Below are positions 4,511-13,276 of a stretch of 23,245 nucleotides of DNA, one piece after another. Source of the DNA: a virus; the IMG/VR virus record IMGVR_UViG_3300021092_000222, positions 1-23,245 of that record; one strand, 5' to 3'. The notes under the pieces were generated by a model. It worked only from the letters and a program-made list of their open reading frames with translations, was not told the origin of the DNA and did no database searches. Numbering within the stretch: the first letter of the stretch is position 1; each line of letters starts with the position of its first letter. Position numbers and translations under genes: made by a program.

Positions 4511-5527
4511 CTACCCCCGTCCGGCTTTCTTCCGTACACGGCCACAGATTAGCTGCCCCCGGAACCAAGCGGCCCCGTCTGAAACCTCGCAGATTTCAGG
4601 CGGCATCATGACGCCATCCTTCCAAGATAGCACGACAAAGCCTTGGTTCTGGTGGCCAGGGATGCCCATGCGGTAGTTGAACTGCGGCCATGTTGGATCG
4701 CCTAGCATCCCACACTGAACGCCCCAGATACGCTTAGACCAGTGATTAAGGGGCCGCACATCCAGGGCATGGGTGTCACCACTGATAATGGTGCGCCCAG
4801 ACTTCATGGCGTTGTTATACCCAGCATGGATGCCACTGTGGTAACGGTGAACCATGGACACATCGCCAACGTCTAGCCGGTAACACATGGGCCAGTCCGG
4901 GAACTGGTCTTGCAGGGTAAAAGCGCCCATGCCCTCAAAGGCAGCGGCGTTGGCGCTTAGAAACTTATCATAGCGATCATCGTGGTTGCCCCGCACCCAA
5001 TAACACTCAGGATCACCAGCGGCTTCACGGATGTCCCGTAAATGGGTTTGGGCGGCGGCCAATTCTTCCTTAACTGTGGGTTTCTTTACATTAGACCACA
5101 TCAACGGCGGATGGCGAGAAATGGAACCCATGTCCACCGCATCACCAAGGCAGAATAAAAAACCCGGCTTAATATGCCGGGCTACATGCAACAGGGCTTC
5201 ATGGGATACGGAACGGGCTTGCGTTAATGATCGCCAGTGGCAATCAGAGAAGCAGATGGCGGTGCCATCCTGTATCGGCTCCAACTCCAGTATCAATTCT
5301 GAGTTGTGGCCTTTGTTTTCTGAATATGGGATCGCCAAAGGTTCCCGGCCAACACTGCGCGGTGTGAACCGCACATCTGGCATATTCAATAATTGAAGCG
5401 CCCGGTTATAGCGGCGCCGGAAGGTTTGATACGGGATGCCAAGCGCAATAGCGGCTTTGAAGATAGACCCATGAAGCGCGACGGCTTCATGGGCTTCTAG
5501 GAATACCTTTTTGTTGTGTGGTGTCAT
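4511..5527 (-). CDS. Metallophosphoesterase with N-terminal HTH
   Basis: A 338-residue protein of the calcineurin-like metallophosphoesterase superfamily, which hydrolyses phosphomono- or diesters at a two-metal centre. All blocks are visible: FSDCHW (D95, H97), LGDAVD (D129, D132), RGNHDD (N181, H182, D183), H227 in MVHRYHSG, and SGDTH (H253). The last block has GDTH instead of the common GHTH. Residues about 10-43 form a helix-turn-helix (AHEAVALHGSIFKAAIALG, then IPYQTFRRRY), so it may bind DNA. Substrate unknown: nucleic acid ends, nucleotides or a signalling molecule are all possible. ATG 5527 directly follows the TAA of the upstream ejection protein gene. An enzyme among ejection and lysis genes might travel in the virion or act late on DNA; both are inference. 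Confidence 0.85.
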   Translation of the reverse strand: MTPHNKKVFLEAHEAVALHGSIFKAAIALGIPYQTFRRRYNRALQLLNMPDVRFTPRSVGREPLAIPYSENKGHNSELILELEPIQDGTAICFSDCHWRSLTQARSVSHEALLHVARHIKPGFLFCLGDAVDMGSISRHPPLMWSNVKKPTVKEELAAAQTHLRDIREAAGDPECYWVRGNHDDRYDKFLSANAAAFEGMGAFTLQDQFPDWPMCYRLDVGDVSMVHRYHSGIHAGYNNAMKSGRTIISGDTHALDVRPLNHWSKRIWGVQCGMLGDPTWPQFNYRMGIPGHQNQGFVVLSWKDGVMMPPEICEVSDGAAWFRGQLICGRVRKKAGRG

Positions 5528-7261
5528 TTATTGGAGCAATCCCCGCAGGCGTTCCCGTGTTTGCTCATTCAGCATACGCTGCATGGCGGCTTGCCCAAGT
5601 TCTTCGGCTTGTGGTTGCGCCTGGATTGCACCAATTGCTGCACCACGCCCTGGAGTGGTGCCAAGTAAGCCTTGGGAGATGTTGCTGGCGGTTGGGCCAG
5701 CGACGCCCATGCGAGTAGTCCAAGGCGCGCCGTAATATAGTGATTGGGCAACACGCGGGATCATTTGAGAAGCCGCTAATGCACCAGCGCCAGTTAATGC
5801 CGATTCAACGCTACCACCCATGCCAGCGCCCAAAGCACCGCCAGCCGCGCCACCTTGCAACAAATTCATCATCTGAGTTCGCGCAGCGGTTTGGCTGTTT
5901 GATAAGGGAGAAGTTAACAAAGCGCCAGCACGGGCAAGTGGCGCAAGATCGGGGCGTTCCGCAGCCATGGCGCGGGCGCCCTGAGACTGAAGCAATGCAC
6001 CACGCAAAGAACTTGGTGCAATGTTATCACCAGCAACGGCGCGCATTGGGCCAGTACCCATCGCCTGTTCAATAGTCATCAAATTTGCGTACTGAAGCCT
6101 TGCTTCATTCAACTTAGTCAAATCTTCTGGATTTTTGACGCCAGCAGATAATGCTTCGCGCAAAGCCGCACGGATTCCCCCAAGGTGATATTTAAGATCG
6201 CCATTTTCTGCACGGCTAATCTGCCTACCAATCGCACTATCTAATTCACGCCAAGCAGAGCCAGGCATAATGCCATTTTCTGACTTATTCAGAATTTCAC
6301 TAATTCTATTCCGGACAATCTTGGCTACATCTTCTGTAGCATTTGCGCGTGCATTTGTTTCCAAATCCATCAAGCGAGCAAAACCACCAGCATTAAAATC
6401 TGCCTGATTGCGGCCAGCAATATCGCCAATGGCTTGGCCTAATTTACGTTCTTGATTTAGAAGAACATCAGCCGCAGCTTTATTTTGATCCTGAACACCA
6501 GCACGCCTCAAAACAGCACGATTGAATGCGTTCTGTATTTCTTCGTTTATCTGTTGTTCCCTACTGGTGGTGCTTGGAATATCACGGAATGCTTGTTCAG
6601 TACGCATTCTCAATTGGCTACCAGTGATGTCAGATGGACGAATAGGAACGCCTTCTGCCATCAATGTTTCTACACGGCCAGCTATGCCAGGATTAGGGTT
6701 AATGTCAGCCGCAGTAATCGGTGCAAACGCTGTCCTAGCAACCCCACGCTGCAAAGCGCCATAACCAACACCACCCGCGATCTCGCCAGCAAGGCGCGCA
6801 CCAGTCTGGGCTAATTCACCACCACCAAGGCCAGCCATCCCGCGTGCTGCGGCTTCGCCAGCGGCGCCACCAGCAGCGCCAGTGGCCATGCCGCTAATCA
6901 AGGCGCCAGGACCAGCGGGAAGCATTGCGATACCACTACCAGCACCACGCGCTGCGGATGTGATGTATGGTTCCGCCGCAGTACGCGGCGGCGGCATCTG
7001 TTCTGGATTTACGCCAGTGACTAGCTGAATGGCGGCGGGCGCTACTTCCCGAACACGGCGGCTAACAAGGCCACCAGTAAAATCAGGAATGCTTTGCGTG
7101 ACACCCTGCAAAAACGCTGCCCCGGCCCTGGCGAGCAAAGATGATTCACTCGCCCGCATTGCATCAGCGGCGCGCTGCATGGCGACATCTTGCGGAGTAC
7201 CAGCCGGAATTGGCCCCATGTAAGAGCCATCCGGCATTTGGATGTAATATGGTTCAGCCAT
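5528..7261 (-). CDS. Large Ala/Gly-rich ejection (internal virion) protein
   Basis: A 577-residue protein with the composition of podovirus DNA-ejection proteins. Alternating Gly/Ala-rich hydrophobic stretches lie around residues 100-170 (SGIAMLPAGPGALISGMATG, then AAGGAAGEAAARG) and 460-500. A charged central helical region (about 200-400; INEEIQNAFNRAVLRRAG, LLNQERKLGQAIGDIAGR) lies between them. The Gly/Ala segments could insert in membranes during genome delivery. The last of three such proteins in the operon, it follows the transglycosylase protein by 14 bases with a GGAG ribosome site 9 bases before the ATG. No enzymatic motif seen. By position and composition it resembles the third ejection protein (P22 gp7/gp16/gp20 as functional analogues), but direct homology cannot be shown by eye. 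Confidence 0.7.
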   Translation of the reverse strand: MAEPYYIQMPDGSYMGPIPAGTPQDVAMQRAADAMRASESSLLARAGAAFLQGVTQSIPDFTGGLVSRRVREVAPAAIQLVTGVNPEQMPPPRTAAEPYITSAARGAGSGIAMLPAGPGALISGMATGAAGGAAGEAAARGMAGLGGGELAQTGARLAGEIAGGVGYGALQRGVARTAFAPITAADINPNPGIAGRVETLMAEGVPIRPSDITGSQLRMRTEQAFRDIPSTTSREQQINEEIQNAFNRAVLRRAGVQDQNKAAADVLLNQERKLGQAIGDIAGRNQADFNAGGFARLMDLETNARANATEDVAKIVRNRISEILNKSENGIMPGSAWRELDSAIGRQISRAENGDLKYHLGGIRAALREALSAGVKNPEDLTKLNEARLQYANLMTIEQAMGTGPMRAVAGDNIAPSSLRGALLQSQGARAMAAERPDLAPLARAGALLTSPLSNSQTAARTQMMNLLQGGAAGGALGAGMGGSVESALTGAGALAASQMIPRVAQSLYYGAPWTTRMGVAGPTASNISQGLLGTTPGRGAAIGAIQAQPQAEELGQAAMQRMLNEQTRERLRGLLQ

Positions 7262-7275
7262 TTACAGTACTCCAA

Positions 7276-9138
7276 TCAGCGAGAACGGGGCGGCTGGAAG
7301 GGAATAATAGTAGAGCCAGGCGGTGGCGCAGATGGGCCACCGGGTTGGGTTCTGACTACGGAACTAGCGGCCAATTCACGGGCGCGGCGTAGTTCTTCCT
7401 GCCAATCCATCGGGCGATAAATTGCCCGAACTTCTTCCGGAATATTGGCGCGACCTTGAAGTGGTCCAACAATGTCATTGTATTCTTTGACGGCCCGTTC
7501 TGCCAAATCAGCATTCAAGCGAGCAATACGGCGAATTGTTTGCTCATTGAATGTAATGTTGCCAGCAGACGCTTCACGCAAGAAAATAATATCGCGATCA
7601 GAAGTTGGCCCTTTGAGTAGTTGAGAAGCAGACAACGCCTGACCAGCCAATTCAGCGCCAAGCATCTGTGTGTTAGCAGCAGCATCAGGTGGAATAATGC
7701 CAGCCGTAGTAAGCGCATTCGCAAGTGAACTAAAGAAATTAGCGCCAGTACCAGTAATTGCGCCACTATTCAGCAACTGGTTCACTCGTTCAGCACGAAG
7801 TGCCAATGTAGGGGCAATCCTTGCGGCTTGGCGGGCTTCCGTCAAATCCTTGACGGCTTGCTGCCCAAGTTCGCCAGTAAATGTACGTTCCGTATTCACA
7901 TTTACATTTGTTCCGCTACCTCGCAACCGCTGACCAAGCATTTCCAGTTCTTGATTCTGAATCGCCGTGCGATTGGCTTCAGGAATATCAGACAGTTCCC
8001 GCCAACGAGCATAGAACCGCTCATTTTCACCCGGACGCTGCGGTGCTGTCACCAATGGGCGCAAAGTAATCGGATCATAAGCTGTGCCATCAATCACTAA
8101 TGGCGCCGGCGCTTGGCGCATCATCGCCTGAATGATTGTTTGATTTGCCGGGCCTGGCCGCAACAAGTTAGTAATCATGTCAAATTCTTGCATACTAATT
8201 GGGGGGCGCCGTTGAGAAGGCATACCACCAGCCACAGAAGCTTGCGCTACTACAGGCTGACCCCCTTGCTGTGGCGCAGCAGCATATGCGCGCATAAAGG
8301 ATTCACGCACATCACCAACAGTACGGCCTTCCAATTGCTGTCTATTAGCGGCCATAGCACGGGGACCAACTATATCTGCAATCGGCGTTTCTGGCGCAGC
8401 CTGAAGAATACGCGCAGCAACAGGGCCATCAAACTGATGCGCTAAACCAAGCGTTGCGTCAGTCACAGGAAGGCCAGCATTCTGCAAAACTGCTGCGTTT
8501 CGCCGGGCATACCACTGTGTCGCAAGACCGCTAATTTCTGGCGATGTGCGTTCACGCAAGATTTGTTCGCGACTCATATTCGGGAATAGGTTTGGATTTG
8601 CCGCAGCAAAATCCAAGAATGTCTCTTCAGTAAACTGGTTTGGGCCAAGCGCAGAAGATGTGGTGCTACGCGCATCAGGACGTCCCCCACTTTCAAGACG
8701 CGTATTGATAGCCAAACCAGCAGGGCTAAAGCCCATTTGGCCAGCTTGCCCAACCTGCCCAGCGATTTGAGCCTGCGACGCAGTGAGAGTAGGCGCAGCG
8801 CCAGCCTGCCCCCCAAACAATTGCTGGCGCAATTGTTGGTTTGCTTGCCTATACCGTTCTTGTTGTCCTTGTTCGCCAATCATTTGAACAATTGGAGCCA
8901 CACTAGCAAAACCTTGGGCCGGACGCCCTCCCAATGAAGCAAAAGCATCCTGAAGCGCAGCCAAACCAAGAATGGTGCGCTGTTCAGGAAGAAGCGTATT
9001 AAATCCCCCTTGTGAACTTTGACGCGGCACAGGTGGCCCAACATCAAAAGGCTGTTGCGGGATCGGTTCGCCGCCTGGGTAATATTCAGAGGGAATACCT
9101 TGCCCCCCACCAAACAGCCGCTCAAGAAATCCAACCAT
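7276..9138 (-). CDS. Ejection protein with lytic transglycosylase/lysozyme-like domain
   Basis: A 620-residue virion-type protein. After a Gly/Pro/Gln-rich N-terminus (residues 1-135), residues about 136-290 hold a soluble-lytic-transglycosylase or lysozyme-like fold. INTRLESGGRPDARS carries the predicted catalytic E149 in the RxESG motif, SALGPNQFTEETF matches the G-x-x-Q-F block, and TLGLAHQFDGPVAARIL follows. This domain would open peptidoglycan locally so that DNA can pass. The rest is helical, with Pro-rich loops and a C-terminal segment (REASAGNITFNEQTIRR, NADLAERAVKEYNDIVG). I chose ATG 9138, with GGGGG about 8 bases upstream, over TTG 9144. The preceding 148-residue gene ends 2 bases before it. 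Virion location is inferred from context and composition. Confidence 0.8.
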   Translation of the reverse strand: MVGFLERLFGGGQGIPSEYYPGGEPIPQQPFDVGPPVPRQSSQGGFNTLLPEQRTILGLAALQDAFASLGGRPAQGFASVAPIVQMIGEQGQQERYRQANQQLRQQLFGGQAGAAPTLTASQAQIAGQVGQAGQMGFSPAGLAINTRLESGGRPDARSTTSSALGPNQFTEETFLDFAAANPNLFPNMSREQILRERTSPEISGLATQWYARRNAAVLQNAGLPVTDATLGLAHQFDGPVAARILQAAPETPIADIVGPRAMAANRQQLEGRTVGDVRESFMRAYAAAPQQGGQPVVAQASVAGGMPSQRRPPISMQEFDMITNLLRPGPANQTIIQAMMRQAPAPLVIDGTAYDPITLRPLVTAPQRPGENERFYARWRELSDIPEANRTAIQNQELEMLGQRLRGSGTNVNVNTERTFTGELGQQAVKDLTEARQAARIAPTLALRAERVNQLLNSGAITGTGANFFSSLANALTTAGIIPPDAAANTQMLGAELAGQALSASQLLKGPTSDRDIIFLREASAGNITFNEQTIRRIARLNADLAERAVKEYNDIVGPLQGRANIPEEVRAIYRPMDWQEELRRARELAASSVVRTQPGGPSAPPPGSTIIPFQPPRSR

Positions 9139-9140
9139 CG

Positions 9141-9587
9141 TCAAACCCCCAACAAAGAAGGAACCTGCAACGCCGTGCGGCGCGGGATATTGATCGCCAT
9201 GGGGCGCATAGGCGGCATGGTGACAGGCGGAAGTTGCTGCAACGGCGCAAACTGCATTTGCGGTTCTTGCTGGGCAGCCGCCGGGCGAGTTGGAGTGCGG
9301 CCAGCAGAAGTATCAAACGCATTCATAAGCGCGTTAGCGGCGGTGCCTTGGCGACCGCCAAACTGCATGGCAGCGTCAGCCAAGTAGCCAAGACCAAGTT
9401 GCCGGCGCTGTTCTGGTGTAAACCGGGCGAATGGATCAGGACGCGGGGCTTGTGGCGGATTGGTAGCAGCACCAGCCGCCGCGCCTTCAGCATAATATTC
9501 AGGACCAGCCGGCGGCATTTGCGGGTTTCCACCAAACCCAAGCAACCCGCCAAGCCTACTAAAGAAGTCTCCAAATTGCCCAAACAT
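9141..9587 (-). CDS. Small Pro/Ala/Gln-rich structural protein candidate
   Basis: A 148-residue protein, not recognised as a named family. It starts with an amphipathic Gly/Phe-rich segment (MFGQFGDFFSRLGGLLGFGG). It has a short conserved-looking core (FTPEQRRQLGLGYLADAAMQ, then GGRQGTAANALMNAF) and ends in a Pro/Met/Gln-rich tail. The core closely resembles residues about 52-83 of the next protein (PEQRTILGLAALQDAFASLG, GRPAQGF), so the two share a small module of form PEQRR-x-LGL...L.DA...GGR. It sits between two ejection-type proteins and probably is a minor virion or ejection component. Confidence 0.6.
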   Translation of the reverse strand: MFGQFGDFFSRLGGLLGFGGNPQMPPAGPEYYAEGAAAGAATNPPQAPRPDPFARFTPEQRRQLGLGYLADAAMQFGGRQGTAANALMNAFDTSAGRTPTRPAAAQQEPQMQFAPLQQLPPVTMPPMRPMAINIPRRTALQVPSLLGV

Positions 9588-9598
9588 TGGCTATACTC

Positions 9599-10939
9599 CT
9601 ACGGGATCAACCGATAGCCGGTGTAGGCTGACAATCCGGCCCCACCCAACCGGCTAATCACATCCATCGGCCCCAGCGTCTGGCGCTGTGTTTGCGTCTG
9701 CGTAATAGGATTCGGGAAGAACCCAAGCGCCTGCTGCAAGATTTGCAACTGGCGTTCTGGATAACCAAACTCTTCAGCGCGCCGCGCCTCTTCATTGGCC
9801 CGAATGGCATCTTGGGCGTTAAAGGACGCTTGTTGCGCGCCAATTACACCTTGCGTCCCCGCTAATGCCAAATTGCCCAGTTGCTGGCCTTGCGCCAATG
9901 CCGCGCCAGAAGTTGCCTGCGCCATGGCGGCGCGTTGTGCCGCTTCCTGCAATCCAGCTTGTGCTTGTGCCTTTTGGAAATCGCCAAGCAAACTAGCGCG
10001 CGCCAATTCAGACTGAGCGCCAGCCACACCAAGTTGGCCAATGCCCGTGCCACGCGCCAATTCAGATTGCGCGGCACCAAGTCCAAGTTGCCCAATCTGC
10101 CCAGCACCAGAAAACAAACCAGCTTGCTGAGCTTGCGTTAAAGCACCGAGTTGCTGGGCCGCAGCCAACCGTTGCTGGGCGCCCTGCAAACCATATCCAA
10201 CATCTTGCGCCGCCATACGCCCCGCAGTTTCAAACCCACCGGCGCGCAATTGAGCCGCTGTCCGTGCTGCTTGCTCCAAGGCGGCTCGGTTAGTCTCCGC
10301 TTCAGCCACCGCTTGGCGGGAACCACCATACGCTTTGGCTCTGGTAGCCTGCGCCGCTCCCTGCTGGACCGCCAATTGCCGGGAACGCTCAATATCCCCA
10401 AGCGCAGTTTGGACAACCTGAGATTCATACGGATTGGTGTAAGCCCCCATCCCACCCGCAATGGTGCCAGGCTGGTATCCAGCACCTTGGCGGGCATACA
10501 TTTGGGCTTCAGCGTATTGTTGCGGGTTAATGCCAGCCCGCGTTAACTGCTGCGCCTCTGTGGTGGATGGAACCGCAGAAGTGCCGCGTATGATACCCTG
10601 CCCCTCTGTAACAGCAGGCATAGCACTGGCGCCCTGGGCAATAGCCTGGGCATCCCCAAACATCGGACGATAAAAAGCAGCATTAGCAGCGCTAAAATCA
10701 GGCATCGCCGTTCGTGTAACGCCACGGGCTTCAGTCAAATATCCCGGCAAAAGATCGCCAGCTTGCCAAATGTTGGAAATAGCTTGCCGCTGCCCTGGCG
10801 CAATTTCGCTAATAATTGGCTGGTATTCTCGACCAGCCACCGTTTTCGCCATATCATAAACTTCAAGGGCGCGTTCCTTGAACTCAGGATCAACGCTTTG
10901 AACAGACGTTGTGCTAGTCTTGCCGCCGCCCTTACTCAT
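9599..10939 (-). CDS. Ala/Gln-rich ejection (injection) protein
   Basis: A 446-residue protein rich in Ala, Gln and Gly. After a short N-terminal tail come helical segments with the phrase TNPYESQVVQTALGDIERSR (residues about 165-184) and then AKAYGGSRQAVAEAETNRA. This NPY...VV...I...(A)x-GGSR..VA.AE layout recurs in podovirus proteins annotated as DNA injection or tail-associated. Residues about 200-380 are long Ala/Gln-rich helices likely to form a coiled coil, including a tandem 18-residue repeat. Its ATG overlaps the GNAT-like gene's stop as ATGA. It is the first of three ejection-type proteins. A role in the channel for DNA entry is inference from composition and position. Confidence 0.72.
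   Translation of the reverse strand: MSKGGGKTSTTSVQSVDPEFKERALEVYDMAKTVAGREYQPIISEIAPGQRQAISNIWQAGDLLPGYLTEARGVTRTAMPDFSAANAAFYRPMFGDAQAIAQGASAMPAVTEGQGIIRGTSAVPSTTEAQQLTRAGINPQQYAEAQMYARQGAGYQPGTIAGGMGAYTNPYESQVVQTALGDIERSRQLAVQQGAAQATRAKAYGGSRQAVAEAETNRAALEQAARTAAQLRAGGFETAGRMAAQDVGYGLQGAQQRLAAAQQLGALTQAQQAGLFSGAGQIGQLGLGAAQSELARGTGIGQLGVAGAQSELARASLLGDFQKAQAQAGLQEAAQRAAMAQATSGAALAQGQQLGNLALAGTQGVIGAQQASFNAQDAIRANEEARRAEEFGYPERQLQILQQALGFFPNPITQTQTQRQTLGPMDVISRLGGAGLSAYTGYRLIP
9986..10093 (-). repeat. Two tandem 54-bp repeats in the ejection protein gene
   Basis: Copies at 10040-10093 and 9986-10039 encode 18-residue units reading GQLGLGAAQSELARGTGI and GQLGVAGAQSELARASLL. The repeat is exactly in frame and lengthens a predicted helical Ala/Gln-rich region. 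Confidence 0.8.
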
Positions 10940-11310
10940 GGCGAAATCTCCTTAGACACTGTGGTCATTATACCTGTGAAACCATAGCTTTTCAAAGCAC
11001 GAACCCATCCAGCACGCCCACATCCTGTCAATTTAGTGCATCCATAATGACGCCCAAAAGCATCCAATGATGGAATCATATCCAAAATCTGATCCAATAC
11101 GCCACCAACAAGCCAGGCATGAAGAATGGAGAATTTGGGATAGGTTATTATCTCGGTAACAATGGCGCCTCTGGGGGCTGGCCAAAACTGGTATGCGCCG
11201 GTAGTAATGCCTTGTTTTACGTCAGAAAGATCATGGGTATTACCAGCGTAATCCAAGGCATCCTGCAACCACTTAGAACACCGCTCAAATTCTGCATCCA
11301 ACTGGTTCAT
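10936..11310 (-). CDS. GNAT-fold-like small protein (T7 gp13-like candidate)
   Basis: A 124-residue protein. The central beta segment (GAIVTEIITYPKFSILHAWL) is followed by a helix and then YGCTKLTGCGRAGWVRALKS and YGFTGIMTTVSKEI. This end pattern, G-C-x-x-x-x-x-x-G-R-x-G-W-x-R-A-L..(Y)GF, occurs in phage proteins with a degenerate N-acetyltransferase fold placed next to tail or ejection genes, such as T7 gp13. Classic acetyl-CoA binding motifs (RxxGxG/A) are not evident, so it is probably structural or an assembly factor and not an active enzyme. It is ATGA-coupled on both sides, between a 68-residue protein and the first ejection protein. Confidence 0.6.
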   Translation of the reverse strand: MNQLDAEFERCSKWLQDALDYAGNTHDLSDVKQGITTGAYQFWPAPRGAIVTEIITYPKFSILHAWLVGGVLDQILDMIPSLDAFGRHYGCTKLTGCGRAGWVRALKSYGFTGIMTTVSKEISP

Positions 11311-11513
11311 AATGACGTAGCGGATACCACGCCAGAATTATCAACTTCTATGCTCCACCGCGCCCCATCTGGTGACTTTAAGATCAATCGGCCTGGCGAA
11401 ATCTCTACATCCCGATTCCGCTTATGATTTTGGTCGTTTGCCTGCTGAACCATGGCCCGCATAGTCTGGTCATCTTGTTGTGAATAAACAGGCGGAGCCG
11501 GGGGCAATCTCAT
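11307..11513 (-). CDS. Small hypothetical structural-cluster protein
   Basis: A 68-residue protein with a Pro-rich start (MRLPPAPPVYSQQ), a helical charged middle (MRAMVQQANDQNHKRNR) and a beta-hairpin-like end (GRLILKSPDGARWSIEVDNS, then GVVSATSL). The end looks like a small beta domain of the kind seen in phage tail attachments. Not recognised as a named family. ATG 11513 overlaps the nozzle stop as ATGA, and its own stop overlaps the next start in the same way, so its production is tied to the nozzle protein. Confidence 0.65.
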   Translation of the reverse strand: MRLPPAPPVYSQQDDQTMRAMVQQANDQNHKRNRDVEISPGRLILKSPDGARWSIEVDNSGVVSATSL

Positions 11514-13273
11514 CTCATACCCCCAGCAACACCTTCAAGTCGGAAGTTGCCTACCCGCCAATCCGCCAACTGCGCGCCAGTAACTTTGAAGCTAACCTGG
11601 CGCCCACTGAACCGAACGGAAGTATACTGAGAACTAATTGTATATGGCCCGAAAGTGCTTTCGGTTCCTTCGGGCGCAAACCTTGTTTTGAATGAAACAG
11701 AAACCTGCCCTTGCGTTTTTTCATCCGGCAACAACTGGCGCGCAACAATTATTCTATCGCCATTCCCTAATTCAAGCGGGCCTGTTTCGGCGTATGGCGT
11801 AGCGCCATCGTAATTATAACCAACTTCATGGTCATAAACGTAGCCAGAAGCATCAAACATCACTGGATAGTCAAATACGCCAGCGCCAACACCGGTTGTT
11901 CTAGCGAGCGTCCCAACAGTCCATGTGTTTTCTTTATAGTTCCAAGTTACATACCTGTCGCATTCTGAAGATGCGCTAGAAGGATAAAACCAAGTAACCT
12001 CAAAAAACTCTACATTCAGAATGGAGTTTACCTTTGCCTGCTGACCATAGTTAAAGTCAGAAAACACATAATCTGAAACATCACACGAAAGAGCCTTAAC
12101 AGACCCATCAAACAAAAAGAATGATCCTTCAGACATCCAGGCAGCGCCAATATCCAAACTAACAGATGCCTGCGCGCTAATAACACCACACCCATAACCA
12201 ACCCGCTCAAACCCATAGACATATGGCGGCCCTTGGTATGATGCCATATGAGCATCTACAGTTGTCAGCAACAACGTACCGTATCTGGTGCGTTCGCCGC
12301 ACAACAACTTACCTGAAGTGGCTAGTTCAAAATCACCCGCCTGGTTTGTGGCTGCTGGCGACCAAGTGGTGTTATCCTCTTGGTCAGACCACTGAACTTT
12401 GCGAGGGTTTCCGCCAGCGCCAAGCGCAAACAGAAACCGTTCAGCCGTTACAATAATAGATGAATTGCCAGTAGGCGCATTTGTTATAAGCGCAGCCCTA
12501 TTGGCTGAATTTAACTGCCACTCATAAATCTTGCCTTCATCACTACGGCAAGCAACCAAATACTCCCCCCAGTTATCTAGCGCCCAAGTTGAAGCAGCGA
12601 TAACACCAGTGGCGGATGTCTGGGGCCTTGGTGTGCCATACGTCCCAAAACCATAAACCCAAGTGCCATAACCAACCTGGGCTGTGCTATCGACATACCC
12701 AATGGTGATTTCATAGGCAAAATCAGCAGAACCACCATTTGAAACTGTGGCCGTGGCGTTTGAAGAATGGGTAACAGAATAAGAATTATTATTTATTTTT
12801 GTGGCGGTATATTCGCCAGAAAGCGTAATCCCGCTGGCGCCAATGGCTGTGCCATTAGTAAATTTTACTGTGTCGCCAGTATTTACGCCATGCGCTGTAT
12901 CAGCAACCGTAACAACAGCAGAGCCATTGGTTGTGCTGAAGGCATTAGAAAGGCTTCCGGTTTCACGAAATGGTGTAATATTTATCGGAGCAACTGAAGC
13001 CTCAATTGCATATAACTTTTTGGCACCGCCAGCACTTAGCCAAGCCTTTGCATTATTAGCCCGCCAAGTATGGCTTCCCCGCATAACACCATTAACTTGA
13101 ATATTGGCGTATGATCCACCACCAGTTGGGTATTGGCGTTTATTCCAACCCTTGATTGGCCTTAGTGTGCCTTCATACCACCGCACAAGATTAGCGTCAT
13201 ACCACCTACCGGCAGACTGGTACTGAGTGCCATTTTTATACAAACCAGGCGGAAGTTTAAGGGGCATGTACAT
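11510..13273 (-). CDS. Tail nozzle / packaged-DNA stabilisation protein (beta-propeller)
   Basis: A 587-residue protein with the layout of podovirus nozzle proteins (P22 gp10, SU10 nozzle, functionally T7 gp12), which form the hexameric tube below the adaptor. The N-terminus (PPGLYKNGTQYQSAGRWYDA, LVRWYEGTLRPIKGW) is typical. Strand-rich propeller blades follow, with the hallmark phrase KVQWSDQEDNTTWSPAATNQ and AGDFELATSG around residues 290-320 and repeated aromatic strand turns. Residues about 105-190 (SNAFSTTNGSAVVTVADTAH and following) look like an extra immunoglobulin-like domain inserted in the propeller. ATG 13273 has AGGGGGT about 5 bases upstream; a second ATG lies two codons later. 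It is separated from the adaptor gene by the fibre/adhesin cassette. Confidence 0.82.
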   Translation of the reverse strand: MYMPLKLPPGLYKNGTQYQSAGRWYDANLVRWYEGTLRPIKGWNKRQYPTGGGSYANIQVNGVMRGSHTWRANNAKAWLSAGGAKKLYAIEASVAPINITPFRETGSLSNAFSTTNGSAVVTVADTAHGVNTGDTVKFTNGTAIGASGITLSGEYTATKINNNSYSVTHSSNATATVSNGGSADFAYEITIGYVDSTAQVGYGTWVYGFGTYGTPRPQTSATGVIAASTWALDNWGEYLVACRSDEGKIYEWQLNSANRAALITNAPTGNSSIIVTAERFLFALGAGGNPRKVQWSDQEDNTTWSPAATNQAGDFELATSGKLLCGERTRYGTLLLTTVDAHMASYQGPPYVYGFERVGYGCGVISAQASVSLDIGAAWMSEGSFFLFDGSVKALSCDVSDYVFSDFNYGQQAKVNSILNVEFFEVTWFYPSSASSECDRYVTWNYKENTWTVGTLARTTGVGAGVFDYPVMFDASGYVYDHEVGYNYDGATPYAETGPLELGNGDRIIVARQLLPDEKTQGQVSVSFKTRFAPEGTESTFGPYTISSQYTSVRFSGRQVSFKVTGAQLADWRVGNFRLEGVAGGMR

Positions 13274-13276
13274 ATA

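Noticed and set aside
11510-13273. Frameshift or domain break in the nozzle gene because of the immunoglobulin-like segment
   Set aside because: The frame is open throughout and propeller motifs continue on both sides, so it is an insertion domain.
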